From: a virus
Virus record (IMG/VR): IMGVR_UViG_3300037042_003997
Span: 1 to 41,475 of that record
Length of the DNA stretch: 41,475 nt
Reading direction: 5' to 3' (one strand)
Part shown: positions 7,989-18,500 of the stretch, in pieces
Position numbering within the stretch: the first letter of the stretch is position 1
Layout: each line of letters opens with the position of its first letter
Program-made: the position numbers and the translations under genes
Notes under the pieces: model-generated
Database searches by the model: none
What the model was told of the DNA's origin: nothing
The model's input: only the letters and a program-made list of their open reading frames with translations

Positions 7989-7996
7989 GATAAATA
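7989..7996 (-). promoter_or_regulatory. TATTTATC promoter-like motif before helicase
   Basis: The minus strand reads AGTATTTATCATTAC, 23 nt before the helicase ATG, in the 34-nt gap after the preceding gene's stop codon. Confidence 0.45.
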
Positions 7997-7999
7997 CTA

Positions 8000-8449
8000 T
8001 CAGTTTTTAATAAGTTGTGGGTAAAAATAAATTAAATTTTTGTCTGAAAAAATGTCAGTCAATCTAGCCAACACCGCTTTTAACTTTGGGCGTAGGTCTA
8101 CAGTATATCTGACCTTAGGAGGGTATGGTTTTGCGTCAAATTGCCTCTGACAAATTGTCATATCTCCAACCTTAATTAATAGGTTAAATTTCTCAGGCCC
8201 ATCAGTAATTGAGGTGTTTAATACCTCGGGATTTTCTACAATTTCGTACCGATTCTCCAACATATAAACCACAGATCTCATTTTTAAATCATAATTCATT
8301 TCATTACAAAAATCAGTTATGAAGTAATGAAGATCTTGAGATTTAGATGCATTTTTGTTGAACCCTCGTACATTAAAAAATCTTTGAACGACAATGTTCT
8401 CATTACACATTAACAAAAATTCTACTTTTGTTATATCTTGTTCTTTCAT
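8000..8449 (-). CDS. unknown protein in the replication cluster
   Basis: 149 aa; I do not recognise a family. It is soluble-looking, with no membrane segment or signal peptide and no obvious catalytic motif. It contains an aromatic-rich segment and a stretch MLENRYEIVENPEVLNTSIT, followed by a beta-prone C-terminal half ending in LIYFYPQLIKN. It lies 11 nt downstream of the 5' nuclease gene and just before the helicase promoter motif, so it is likely co-expressed with recombination and replication proteins and may be an accessory factor. By position it could be a helicase loader or similar, but nothing in the sequence shows this. Confidence 0.7.
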   Translation of the reverse strand: MKEQDITKVEFLLMCNENIVVQRFFNVRGFNKNASKSQDLHYFITDFCNEMNYDLKMRSVVYMLENRYEIVENPEVLNTSITDGPEKFNLLIKVGDMTICQRQFDAKPYPPKVRYTVDLRPKLKAVLARLTDIFSDKNLIYFYPQLIKN

Positions 8450-8460
8450 TTGTTTTTTTT

Positions 8461-9471
8461 TTAATTTTTTTTGTTTCTAAACTTACTCTTTTCTTTTCTT
8501 GTCAATTTTAGAAAAGGTTTTAAAAAATTTACCCAAGCGTCGTCACCCTTTGGTAAGTATTTAAAAAACCCATCGTCCATCATCATTCGAATTAGATTTC
8601 TATGTCCTCTTCCGTCGGGATCCATCGACTCAGAATAATATAAACTAACTAATTCTTTTTCCTCTTCATTCAAAAGTGGGTTATCTAAATCAACAAGTTT
8701 TTCATTAATCACAAAAAACTCATTTCCAAAAATCCCCTCTTTTGTTTTTCCACTTAATAGGTTTTGAAGAGCCACGTTTCCTTTTTCTTCTTTTAAGAGT
8801 TGTTCGCTCTTTTCTAAAATATAAGTTAATTCTACCCTTTCATCAAGGAGTTCAGGAAACAATTTAATTAAAGTTTTCTCACCTAAATAGAAGATACCAT
8901 CAATGTTATCTGAACTATCCCCAGTAAGAATCTTTACGGTCTTAACATTATAGTGAGGAATTTCAACATCATGTAATTTGATTTTGTCTCCAAACTTATA
9001 ATATTTTTTTGTGGATGGTGAATAAATCGAAACTTTATCAGAAATAAGTTGAGTTAAATCTCTATCACTAGAAAAGATTGTTTTTTCTTCGTCTAACGAA
9101 ACTTTACAGTAATGTGCGATTAAGTCATCAGCTTCTGCGTGTTCTGTCTCGAGTTGTCTTACAAACATCTCCTCAAGATATTGTTTTACCCTTTGTTTTT
9201 GTTCAACAAAAGATTCCTCTTTTAACTCAGATTCTGAAGGTTTACGATTTAATTTGTACTTGGGATATATCAATCTTCGTTGTGAAGATGAGGTTTTTGA
9301 ATCCCATAAAACAACAACTTTATTATAGTTGTGTTCTTCTAAGAATTTACGAAGAGTGTTTAGAAAGTGCCAAACACCGCCAACATGTTTTCCATTATGA
9401 TAGAAATCTCTAACACCGTGAAACCCAATTTTCAATAAATTATTTCCGTCTACTAATAATGTCTTGGACAC
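8461..9471 (-). CDS. 5'-3' exonuclease / RNase H (T4 Rnh-like, FEN family)
   Basis: 336 aa, close to the 305 aa of T4 RNase H. It starts with GTG at 9469-9471 (MSKTLLVDGNNLL), which puts the first catalytic aspartate D8 where the family needs it. The acidic active site of the FEN/PIN-like nucleases is complete to the eye: D8, D57 (LWDSK), E113/D115/D116 (AEADDL), D136/D138 (SSDRDL) and D185/D188 (LTGDSSDN). The enzyme is expected to remove RNA primers and flaps from lagging strands. It sits 21 nt after uvsX in a run of replication genes. The extended C-terminus is basic and lysine-rich. Confidence 0.9.
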   Translation of the reverse strand: MSKTLLVDGNNLLKIGFHGVRDFYHNGKHVGGVWHFLNTLRKFLEEHNYNKVVVLWDSKTSSSQRRLIYPKYKLNRKPSESELKEESFVEQKQRVKQYLEEMFVRQLETEHAEADDLIAHYCKVSLDEEKTIFSSDRDLTQLISDKVSIYSPSTKKYYKFGDKIKLHDVEIPHYNVKTVKILTGDSSDNIDGIFYLGEKTLIKLFPELLDERVELTYILEKSEQLLKEEKGNVALQNLLSGKTKEGIFGNEFFVINEKLVDLDNPLLNEEEKELVSLYYSESMDPDGRGHRNLIRMMMDDGFFKYLPKGDDAWVNFLKPFLKLTRKEKSKFRNKKN

Positions 9472-9492
9472 TCTCTAATTCTTAAGTTGTTC

Positions 9493-10500
9493 TTACTCTA
9501 CCTCTTCTTTTTCTGTTTTCAAATCAAAGTCACCATCAACTCCGATTATATCTTTCCAATAGTCAGCGTATTCTTTTTTATACTTTTCTATTGACGCTTT
9601 TTCCTCAGTTGTATCCTTACCCGGTAAAAATCCATGAGGTGTAACAATAATTCTTCCGTCTTCAAAACCAAGACCATTGATGTGGTTTTTCATAACCGAC
9701 ACTTTTGTTCTTGAAGCAAACTTCACAGTTCGTTTATCTTTTGTTGCCGTGATCTTTGTTGTTCCTGCACCTTTTTGATTACCAAATAAGAACACCAATG
9801 AAGAGTTTAACCAAATTGCTTCACCACCTTTTGCTTTAATTTTGGGTTGACCAAACGGATTGTCAGGTAATTCCACCCATGGTTGATTAACAATGATTAA
9901 GGTGTTTTCATATTTAGAATCCGCTTTACGAGATCCTGAAATACGTTGGTTAATACCCATACCAATTTTGTCCGCCAATGTGGAGGCGTTGTGTTGTTTA
10001 CCTCCTTTACCTTCGTAAGTCATTTTACAAGGAACTGATCCAACTGAATCCCACATAATACAAAGTGAATAATCTAATTCACCTTTTTCTTGTGCGTCCA
10101 ATAGTCCATTAATGTAATCTGTAATTTGTTCAATATAACTGAAGTTGTTATTAAACAAGAAGAATCCATCCCAAGTTAATTCACCTGTTTCTTCATCAAC
10201 TACTTCCTCACACTCAAACCCCATTATTTTTGAGTGTTCAAAAGACCATTTTTGTTCGGTAATAATGAAAACAGGGAGTATTTCTTTCTTTTGTGCATCG
10301 ACCGCAGTTTTAATAAGTGCTGTTGTTTTACCAGTATCGGAGTGACCCAATAACATATTAAGGTGTCCAATTGCAGGGCCAGGTAAACCAACCGCGTCCA
10401 AAAAATCAGATCCAAGATCAAAAAATCTTTGTGGTTTGTATTTTGCGTCCGATGAAAACTTTTTCTTTATCGAACTAAAGTCGTTCTTTTTAAGTGCCAT
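9493..10500 (-). CDS. uvsX: UvsX/RecA-like recombinase
   Basis: 335 aa, somewhat shorter than the 391 aa of T4 UvsX. Walker A is GHSDTGKTT at 52-60, Walker B ends at D151 (CIMWDSVG), and a region around IIVNQPWVELPDNPFGQP resembles the L1/L2 zone, followed by KGGEAIWLNSS (RecA-type KGG..L). It should form filaments on ssDNA, displace gp32-type protein and drive strand exchange for recombination-dependent replication and repair. The C-terminus is acidic. The gene follows the terminator of the gp32-like gene, with no good match to either promoter type in its short leader, so it may rely on readthrough. Confidence 0.92.
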   Translation of the reverse strand: MALKKNDFSSIKKKFSSDAKYKPQRFFDLGSDFLDAVGLPGPAIGHLNMLLGHSDTGKTTALIKTAVDAQKKEILPVFIITEQKWSFEHSKIMGFECEEVVDEETGELTWDGFFLFNNNFSYIEQITDYINGLLDAQEKGELDYSLCIMWDSVGSVPCKMTYEGKGGKQHNASTLADKIGMGINQRISGSRKADSKYENTLIIVNQPWVELPDNPFGQPKIKAKGGEAIWLNSSLVFLFGNQKGAGTTKITATKDKRTVKFASRTKVSVMKNHINGLGFEDGRIIVTPHGFLPGKDTTEEKASIEKYKKEYADYWKDIIGVDGDFDLKTEKEEVE

Positions 10501-10535
10501 ATTTTTTTGTTTCTATATAAAATATAGATAAAAAA

Positions 10536-10559
10536 ACGGGAACAATAAACTGCTCCCGT
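10536..10559 (-). terminator. intrinsic terminator after gp32-like gene
   Basis: The minus strand folds into a 9-bp stem (ACGGGAGCA / TGTTCCCGT, one G-T pair) with a 6-nt loop, followed by a run of T. It lies 18 nt beyond the gp32 stop codon and would limit transcription into uvsX, allowing gp32 to be made in excess. Confidence 0.8.
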
Positions 10560-10577
10560 CGTATTTTTTTTAATAAA

Positions 10578-11450
10578 TTAGAATGGTAATTCTTCGTCAA
10601 TTTCGTCGTTGACCTGTGGATCCGCAACTTCATTAATTGACTTTGGTTGTGCCTTTGGTGTTCCACCCATAGAAACTTCAGAAGTTTCAGTATTAGAGTA
10701 AACATACCCTCCTTTGTCAGAATCCCAACGTGGAGTTTCTCCTCTTGCAATAGCCTCAAGATATTCTAAAGGTTTTTTAGAGTAAACGTCTTCCCATGTC
10801 ATTTCATCACCAACCCATTCAGACATTTGTGTTTCGTCTTCTGAAATTGCAGATGGATCATCATACATAACAGTTTGGATTACAGTGTAAAACGATCCTT
10901 TTGGAGTTTTAGCCTTTGTTAACTCAAGGATTAAATCTCGTCCTTTATCAGGATCTGTAATGTCACCTTTAGCCTTCCAAATTGGAATTATTTTATCAAG
11001 GATTCCTTCTTGTTTGTAGTTGTGTTTAAATCTCCAAAATTTAACTCCGTCTTGTTCGTTGTCTCGGTCGATAACTTTAACAATATAAAATTTACGTGCT
11101 CTATATTGTGTTGCTAATTGTTTGTCCGCTTCACGACCTGTTGACATAAGTTCTTCATAAACCTCGTTTAATGGTGAACGTTCGTTGTCATTTTTTCCCG
11201 GATCATAAAATTTTTGGTATTTACCATCCACAAGGATTTCGTGGAACCATACTTCTTTGAACGGTGAAGATCCGTCAGTTGTAGGAAGAATACGAACTCG
11301 TCTCTGTCCTTGTTTTTCGTTGTCTTTTAAAAGAGCCGCGAAATATTTTTTCATTCGGTCTTCTGAAGACATTTTTGAACCGCTAGATGTGCCGTTCTGT
11401 GTTGATTTTTCGTACTGTGCAAGTACTGCGTCTAATGAATTTGTCGCCAT
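10578..11450 (-). CDS. single-stranded DNA-binding protein, gp32-like, without zinc ligands
   Basis: 290 aa (T4 gp32 is 301 aa). The core (RRVRILPTTDGSSPFKEVWF, followed by a basic/aromatic stretch and NYKQEGILDKIIPIWKAKGD) fits the gp32 OB-fold family. It coats ssDNA at forks and recombination sites and partners with UvsX. Two departures are visible. The protein contains no cysteine, so the zinc site of T4 gp32 is absent. It ends DEIDEELPF, an acidic tail with a Pro-Phe tip like bacterial SSB rather than the T4-type tail. It has a strong sigma70-type promoter and a private terminator. Confidence 0.87.
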   Translation of the reverse strand: MATNSLDAVLAQYEKSTQNGTSSGSKMSSEDRMKKYFAALLKDNEKQGQRRVRILPTTDGSSPFKEVWFHEILVDGKYQKFYDPGKNDNERSPLNEVYEELMSTGREADKQLATQYRARKFYIVKVIDRDNEQDGVKFWRFKHNYKQEGILDKIIPIWKAKGDITDPDKGRDLILELTKAKTPKGSFYTVIQTVMYDDPSAISEDETQMSEWVGDEMTWEDVYSKKPLEYLEAIARGETPRWDSDKGGYVYSNTETSEVSMGGTPKAQPKSINEVADPQVNDEIDEELPF

Positions 11451-11482
11451 GTGTAAATAGAAATTAAAGTTTATGTGTTAAA

Positions 11483-11511
11483 ATTATAAGTGTATAAAAA
11501 GTTATAGTCAA
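11483..11511 (-). promoter_or_regulatory. sigma70-type promoter for gp32-like gene
   Basis: On the minus strand TTGACT (11511-11506) and TATAAT (11488-11483) are separated by exactly 17 nt. The -10 box ends 32 nt before the ATG at 11450, leaving a leader of about 25 nt. This is the only near-consensus -35/-10 pair I saw, which suggests early expression by host polymerase. Confidence 0.75.
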
Positions 11512-11528
11512 ATAGTGTCGCCAAAAAA

Positions 11529-11555
11529 ATTAAGGTCGATAATTTCGACCTTAAT
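11529..11555 (-). terminator. intrinsic terminator
   Basis: An 11-bp perfect inverted repeat (ATTAAGGTCGA / TCGACCTTAAT) with a 5-nt loop, followed by a T tract on the minus strand. It begins 3 nt after the stop codon of the gene at 11558-12250 and closes the large structural unit before the gp32 promoter. Confidence 0.85.
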
Positions 11556-11557
11556 CA

Positions 11558-12250
11558 TTATTTATTGTACATGTCGGAATTTATAGTTGGCATTCCGTCA
11601 TCAAAAGATTTTTCAATATCCGATGAACTGTAATTTTCAATATCATCCGATGTTAAAACATATTCATTTTTTCCCGATTTTTCCATTTCAGGCATTTTAT
11701 CTTCAAAGAAATCTGATAATTTTTGTTTAAATGGCCCTGAGTCTAAAGATCTTAATTCTAATTTTTCTTCTGGTGTTTTAGGTCTGTAATTATCAACTTT
11801 GGTTTCAATTGCGTTTAATTTTTGAACTAATTGATCCATTTCACCTAATTTACTTTGAAGTGTTTCTAACTGTGAAAATAAGTTATTAAAATATTCTTCT
11901 TGTTTGTCTGACATTGTTTTTTGTGTGTCGATTAAATCAGTAATATCAATTTCTTCGGTTTCTTCTCCACCTTCTTCACTTTTAACCTCACCTTCAATAC
12001 CAATTTCTTCAACATCAGGATCATTCGCAACATCCACATTTTCAGCCGCGGGTGGTGTAGGTGGTGCGGGAACTGCGGGAACTGCGGGGGCTGCCGCTGC
12101 TGCCGGATCTGCCTCAGCACCTCCAGTCTCGGCACCAAAATCTCCAGGAATAGCTTCCGGTGGTGGAGGTAATGCCTCTTGTTCAAAGATGTAACTTGTA
12201 ATTTGGTTATATCTTTTAATTTCTTCTAAAATTTTTTTATCAATGCTCAT
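11558..12250 (-). CDS. acidic Ala/Pro-rich coiled-coil protein, unknown (possible scaffold or internal protein)
   Basis: 230 aa. Residues 1-25 form a helical start (MSIDKKILEEIKRYNQITSY). Residues about 27-75 are a low-complexity Ala/Pro/Gly linker, coded by a locally GC-rich stretch near 12040-12160. Residues 78-105 are very acidic, and about 110-155 look like a coiled coil (SQLETLQSKLGEMDQLVQKL). The C-terminus is acidic and disordered-looking. No enzyme motif is present. The acidic, helical, linker-rich make-up is like scaffold or core proteins of T4-like phages, but its position after baseplate genes would also fit a tail or fibre chaperone. I do not assign a function. It is the last gene of its unit. 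Confidence 0.7.
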   Translation of the reverse strand: MSIDKKILEEIKRYNQITSYIFEQEALPPPPEAIPGDFGAETGGAEADPAAAAAPAVPAVPAPPTPPAAENVDVANDPDVEEIGIEGEVKSEEGGEETEEIDITDLIDTQKTMSDKQEEYFNNLFSQLETLQSKLGEMDQLVQKLNAIETKVDNYRPKTPEEKLELRSLDSGPFKQKLSDFFEDKMPEMEKSGKNEYVLTSDDIENYSSSDIEKSFDDGMPTINSDMYNK

Positions 12251-12251
12251 C

Positions 12252-12476
12252 TTAACCGTTTAATAAAGTTTTAATACCATTATTGGTTTCCACTTGGATT
12301 TTTTTGAATTGTTTCATCGTGTTATCAACTCTTTCTATTAGACCATCTTTCATTCTAATTGTATAACAGTCACCTGTGTCCAAGTCACAAACTTGTTTTG
12401 TACCGTTTCCCATGTCTTTTTCAGAAACTCTTGTTTGTTTACCCAAGTAGTTATCTAATATCAATTTAACATTCAT
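12252..12476 (-). CDS. small unknown protein
   Basis: 74 aa; not recognised. It begins MNVKLILDNYLGKQTRVSEK and has a short segment QVCDLDTGDCYTIRMKDGLIER with two cysteines, which looks like a small beta-hairpin domain. It has no membrane segment. It is separated by a single base from the acidic coiled-coil gene and has a TATTTATA motif 11 nt before its start, so the two small genes form one unit after the giant hub gene. The start choice is supported by the leader motif and by its placement just after the stop codon of the upstream gene. Confidence 0.65.
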   Translation of the reverse strand: MNVKLILDNYLGKQTRVSEKDMGNGTKQVCDLDTGDCYTIRMKDGLIERVDNTMKQFKKIQVETNNGIKTLLNG

Positions 12477-12487
12477 AGTTTTTTTAT

Positions 12488-12495
12488 TATAAATA
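12488..12495 (-). promoter_or_regulatory. TATTTATA promoter-like motif
   Basis: The minus strand reads GTATATTTATAATA, with the core ending 11 nt before the ATG at 12476, in the 29-nt gap behind the 2192-aa gene. Confidence 0.5.
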
Positions 12496-12505
12496 TACTG
12501 TTATT

Positions 12506-15500
12506 TTACTTTTTCACCGAATTATAACTTTCGATAGCCTTTTTGAATTTATTATATAGTTTTTGTTTGTCTGCTTCAGTCATTGTATCCCAAACATTCT
12601 TATTTTTTTCTGTTGGGTAGAATCTAACATAGATTTCAGACAATTCTTCATTAGCATTTCCTGTTGAAGTTATTGAGTTTGAAAGTATCCCATTAACTCT
12701 TGTTATTACAAAATCAATAAATGATGGTAGATCTATAAATGAAACAACAGGATAGTTAATGTTTTCCCCTCTATTCACACAAAAATATTTTCTATTTACG
12801 TAGTCATTGAAGGAAGCTCCATAAAAATCTTTCAGGTTTATTGTTGAGAAATTATTCTCATAAGATTCAAATCCTTGAGTTGTTGATGAATCAACAAATA
12901 TAAATGAGTAAATTAAAGTTGCATATAAATCTAAAGTGCTGGTATATCCGTTTTGTATTAATTTATCTTTAATTAACGTGTACATTTGACTAAAAGTTGC
13001 AACAACTTTTTGTGGTGTATCAACTTGTGTGTAACCAGCATAATAAGGATTAATTTCTGAAGAACAATTTTGATTTGCGGTAAGAGTTTCTTGTGCCTCG
13101 ATATTTGCAATAATGTTATTTTTCTCTGCAATAACAGTTTTAGAATCTGACTTCAATTTGTTTTGATCTTCTTGGATTCTTGTTTGTATACTAGTTAAAA
13201 TATTTTCATTTAAACTTTGTATAAAATTATTAATTCTTGGTAAACTATAGAATGGTTGCCTTATACCTTCAAATATCGTATCAAATCCATTTTCACTAAT
13301 TCTATGTTTAACAGATGTAATCATATATGGCCCCGAAAACATAGGCACATTTCTAACGTTAAAATACATTGTTGGTTGTATAAGTGCATTACCCATCATG
13401 TCTACTGAACATCGATAACTTCTGTTTTTATATAGGTTATATAATGAAACGTTTTGAGTTGACGATCTTCTGTTTTTAGAAAGATTTGCCATTTGATTTA
13501 AAACCTCCAAAGATTCTGAAGTTGGTTTACCAGGATCTTGAGCAACATCGAACTGTTTAAATATTTGTTGGTTTTGTAGTGATGGATCAACATTAAAACC
13601 AACAATTTTATTTGATTTATCCCAATCCGTTTTATTAAGTTGATTTTCAATTAATGGGTTATCACTTGCTCTTCTTAGATCAAAAGCATCATCTCTAAAT
13701 CTATAATCAATGTTTTCATTCATTGCCAAGTGTTCACTTGGTTTGCTAGCGTAGATACAAACATATTTTGGCGAACTTTCTCTATAATCCACATTTAAAA
13801 ATGTACCAAACATTGAGTTTGCAAATTCTGCGGTTCCTTCAGTTTTTGGTACGGGATTTTTCTGTACATTTTGTACATTATAAAAATTAATATATGAAGG
13901 TAACATATACGTTACAAAATTGTTGTCTTTTAAAATTCCTTCAACAATACCTAATAATGTATTTTTATATGTTGATCCTTCTAATATATTTTTAATTTCA
14001 AAAATATCTACAATTATCTTATTACCAATATCTCTACTTGCTCTGTCCATTAATAAAACATCTTCAAATAATGTTTTTTGACTAAAATCATATCCCGCAA
14101 TCCAAGTATCGTTTAACGCCTTAAATGTCTCCCAAAGTTCTACTCTCGTTTGTTCAGTAAAACCAGCTTCTAAATTAGATCTAACGGATCCTTCCTGTGG
14201 ACTAATAACAACTGTTGGTAATTCTTTTCTTACAGAAGGCATTAAGACACTTATAACATTATCTAAATAACTTTTACAACTAATTAAATAATCATCCATT
14301 AAACTTAAAAAGTCTGAGTAAGATAGGTTATTATCATATAATTTTTGTGTTGCAAATATTTTAATTAGTGGTGCAAATTCAGAAATGTTTTTCTCGTTAA
14401 ACCCTACATTCATGGTTATAAAAAAGTCTGTTATGTATGAACCATTATTATCATATTTTAATGTTGGTATTTCAGAAAAACCAATATATGTTTCTAATGC
14501 CTTCCAAGAATCGGGGTTTTGAGTCTTAGAAGATGCCAAACTAACCGAAGGGATAAACCCATCACCAGGTAATGTTCCGCTTATGTAAGGATCAATTTTA
14601 ATTGGGTCTGAGATAAACTGTGTTGAAAAAGTATAAAAAGTTCTTCTATCAAATCCTGATGGGTTACCGATTTTTAATACAACGTCATATAATAAGAAAT
14701 TTTTTAAAACACTACTAAATGTTGTATTTTGACTAACGATACAACTATTTAATAAATCAGTAGGACTTGTTCCTGATGGTTTGTTTATCTTCATTAGTTC
14801 TCTGAATAACTGTTGGAAATTTTTAAACGTTTTTTCACTTAAACTTTCAGTCGAACTTAATGTTGTTACATTTTCTTGTGTTAGTTCTGATATTGAGAAA
14901 TTTTGTGTAGGTGGTATTGTATCTTCATAATCATATACCGATTTACTAAAGTTTAAAAATTCATATTCCAATAAATCTAAAAGTTGTTTATCGAAAGCCG
15001 AAAACATATCATCTATCTTACTGTAATCACCATTAGTTCCAGCGATTCTAAAATTTTCTTGTTGTGCTGACCCTGAAAATATTGTTTTTAAATATGTGTC
15101 AGGAGAATTTTTACTAACCTCTGAATTATTAAAATAACCATATTGAGGTGCGTTCCAATATAATCTGACTGATCCGTTAAACATCGCTTTATTTTGTGAA
15201 ACCTCAATTTCCATGATGTTATTAACAAAACATTCGTTTTTAGTTTGATTTACATTTGCACCGAATGAAGGGGCAGTAAAGTACACACTTTGATTTGTAT
15301 TAGATCTTAAGGCTACTGACCAAGCATTTAATTTTAAACTTCTTGTTATTAAGTTTGTGTCAAAACCTTGTGGTAAGTTAATGTTAGATCCTGGTGCATT
15401 TATTAAGATCATTGACTCATCATTTAAAAGGGTCTGCATATCAGCAGCACTTGGCCCATTTAGTATAAAATTAACAATCGTAAACGTATTTGTTGATGCT

Positions 15501-18500
15501 GTTTGTGGTGGTGAAATTATATATTCCCCCACACCACCAGTCACACCATTCAATTGATTAACTATAATACTGTTTGGTGCAATATTAGGCCCCGAAATTT
15601 GAGCACCAGCAAACATACTGTTACTTGAGATCGTATCTACGGTCATTGTTGTCCCCGTAATTGAACATACCCCTTGTACTAAAGAAGTTCCTGTTAAAAG
15701 TTTTGTACCTTGGATGAATACATTATAATCGTCCAATAATTGTGGATAAAATCCTACATTAATGTTTGTTAATGAATTTGTAGTACTATCTAAGATAATA
15801 TTTCTTTGTTGACCATCCACAACTAATGGATAGTTTTGTGTTGTTGCTGAAGATATTGGGTCAAAGTTTCTTACGTAGTTGAAGTTTTGCCAAGCCCCGT
15901 CCAAAATATCTACACCAGTTTCAACCCAAGTTTTATATCTATGCCATATACCACCATACTTCAAAATCCAAGCATATGGTAATTTATGAATCGCACCAAA
16001 CTTTTTAAGAGTTGATATTATATAGTCTAATTCAGTAGAACTATTGTCTTGTAATGTTTTATATCTTTCTTTTGTGGTTGATAAAGGTAAACTTTCTAAA
16101 AACAAAAGTGCCGCCGCTTTGTATGGACTTAACTCGTTTGCGTCATATCTAAATTTATAAACACCATCTTGTATTGCGTTAATAAAATACGGTGTGTTTA
16201 ACATTGACGTGGTTTGACTTGGTGTTAAATTACCTGAATAGTTTTTATAAAAAAGGTTACCTTCAGTTGTTACTTGGAATGGTATTGTTCTTGTAGTGTA
16301 AAATAACGATAGGTTTGAATTATCAATTTGTTGAGGTATGTTAGTATAGTTAAAATTAGAGAATGGTTTTTTAGATGTCGTTGCATCCGCCAAATCAAAA
16401 TTTGTTATTGTTTTTTGTACATCACCAAACTCTAAAGTTTTTTTAGTGTCAAAAGATTCTGTCGCAAAATTCAATACATTTCCATTCGATAAATAAGCTT
16501 TATCCCAAGATAAATTCGTGGTTGGGTAAATATCTGTAAAATCAAAGACATTTGATGATGAGGAGTTTATGTAGTTTTCAATATTAACTTTAAAGTTGTC
16601 GTTTCTAAAATTAACGTCTGGTTGTGATTTAACGTTAGTTAATATGTCCTTATTAAATATTCTATTTGGGTTTTCAACTTCACTTTTAATGTAAGGAGTA
16701 ACAAAATATCCTCTGATAAACTCCTGCCAACTTTCTCCTTGTCCTTCATTTGATATGTGTCTAAGAAAAACTTCAAAATTTGTTTGATCTATTTGATACT
16801 CTTTTAAAATTTTACTTAAATAAGGGTTTGAGGCCCCTAAACTCTCAAGTATGTTTACCGCTTCATCCTCAGCCTCAACATTATATATTGAGTTTGCGTA
16901 ACCACTACTTCTACTTAACTTACTATAAAATGCGTTTAATATTACTCTTTCATATATTTCATAAAAATATTTTGATTGTTGTTTGTTTTGGAACACTTGG
17001 TTTGAAACCGGGAAATCAATTGAGTTTAAAGATATTCTTCGTGGTTTATTTAATAAATTAGTTTCGTTAGAATCTAACTTTGTAAAATCAGTGTCCCTAT
17101 ATGTATAACCTTTTATAAATTCTTCAACAAATTCAACCTCAGGCCATATTTCTGGAGTGTACGCCCGATATTGTAGTGCCAAATCACCAGCACCAGGGTA
17201 TACAATTTCAAATTTTTCATCACCATCAGTACCAATACTTTCTTTTATAACCTGTGGCCAAGGATAAATTGGTTCGTCGTTCTGTGTTGATGTTTTTACA
17301 TCTACCGATGGTGCGGTAACTGACCCACCAAAAATTGCCAACTTTCTATATGGATTTGCCCTTTGATCCCAAGATTTTTGATGTACCTCATCTAATAATC
17401 TTAGAAAAGCCTCACCTTGACAATAAAAAACAGCTAAAACATTTCTTAATGTGGGAATAAAACCTAAACCTGTTTGTCTGTTGTTAAATTGTTCTTTAAG
17501 GTTTGCTAATATTTTTTCTTCGATCTGTTTTTTATAACTTTCAACATCTTTATTTATTTTGTTTGTTATATCAATAAAAGAACCTGGCCCCTCAAACCAA
17601 AAAAAGTTTGGCACGTTATCCTCAGCGATTTTTAGTCTTTGTGCGTAAAAGTTAATAAACTTAGGATCATTTTCAGGAATTATACCAACAGTTGGGTTAA
17701 CATATTGAAAACTTTTAATCCAATCTATATCTGTCTTTGGGTTTAATTGGTAAATAAAATTATTTTTACTTTTAACCGCATTATCTATTTTTGATGGATA
17801 TGTAATTCCACCTACGGTATATGTACCAGGATTTGTTCCAAAAACACTATTACTCGATAATTGAGCATTATATTTAGTTATTCGACTTTCTAAATCTGTA
17901 ATTGCGTTTGGTCTATCTTGTGCTTTGATTGTGTCTTTGAAGATGTAAACTTTTTGTCCGTTTGTAAGTATAAAAGGTCTTTCATAATCCATATACTTTT
18001 TAAACCATGAAGTCTCGGCAAAAAGAAATATCGTTTGTTGATATCCTAAAAGACTATTAGAATAGTTTGAAATGTCGGTTAGGACTCCCAAATTGTTTTT
18101 TGTAAATTGTTCTAAAATATTTTTGATGAACTCATCCAACTTATACCTTAATTGATTAAGTGTAATTTCAGGGAAATCATCAGCGATGAGTCCTTTGGAT
18201 TTATAATCAGAATAAATCTCTTTCATTTTTTCATATCCCCGACTTATCAAAGATGGTGTTTGCCCATTAGATTTTTCGGTTTGGTTTGTTACGGTAACTG
18301 AATTAGTGGTTGTAATCAAATTTTTATACATATGTGGAACCGCCATAAGGGCTCCAAAATTTATATAAGACAATAAAGTGTATTTATAACCATAAAATTT
18401 TAATCTGATTATAAAGTTATGTGAAGATGGATCAAAATTTGATGTAAAAGATTGTAACATCAATGGGTATTTTATGGCCTTACCATAGTATCCCTTTAAA

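Noticed and set aside
11904-12194. plus-strand 96-aa ORF opposite the acidic protein
   Set aside because: Its Ser/Ala/Gly composition is just the antisense of the Ala/Pro/Glu-rich coding sequence; no leader signal.
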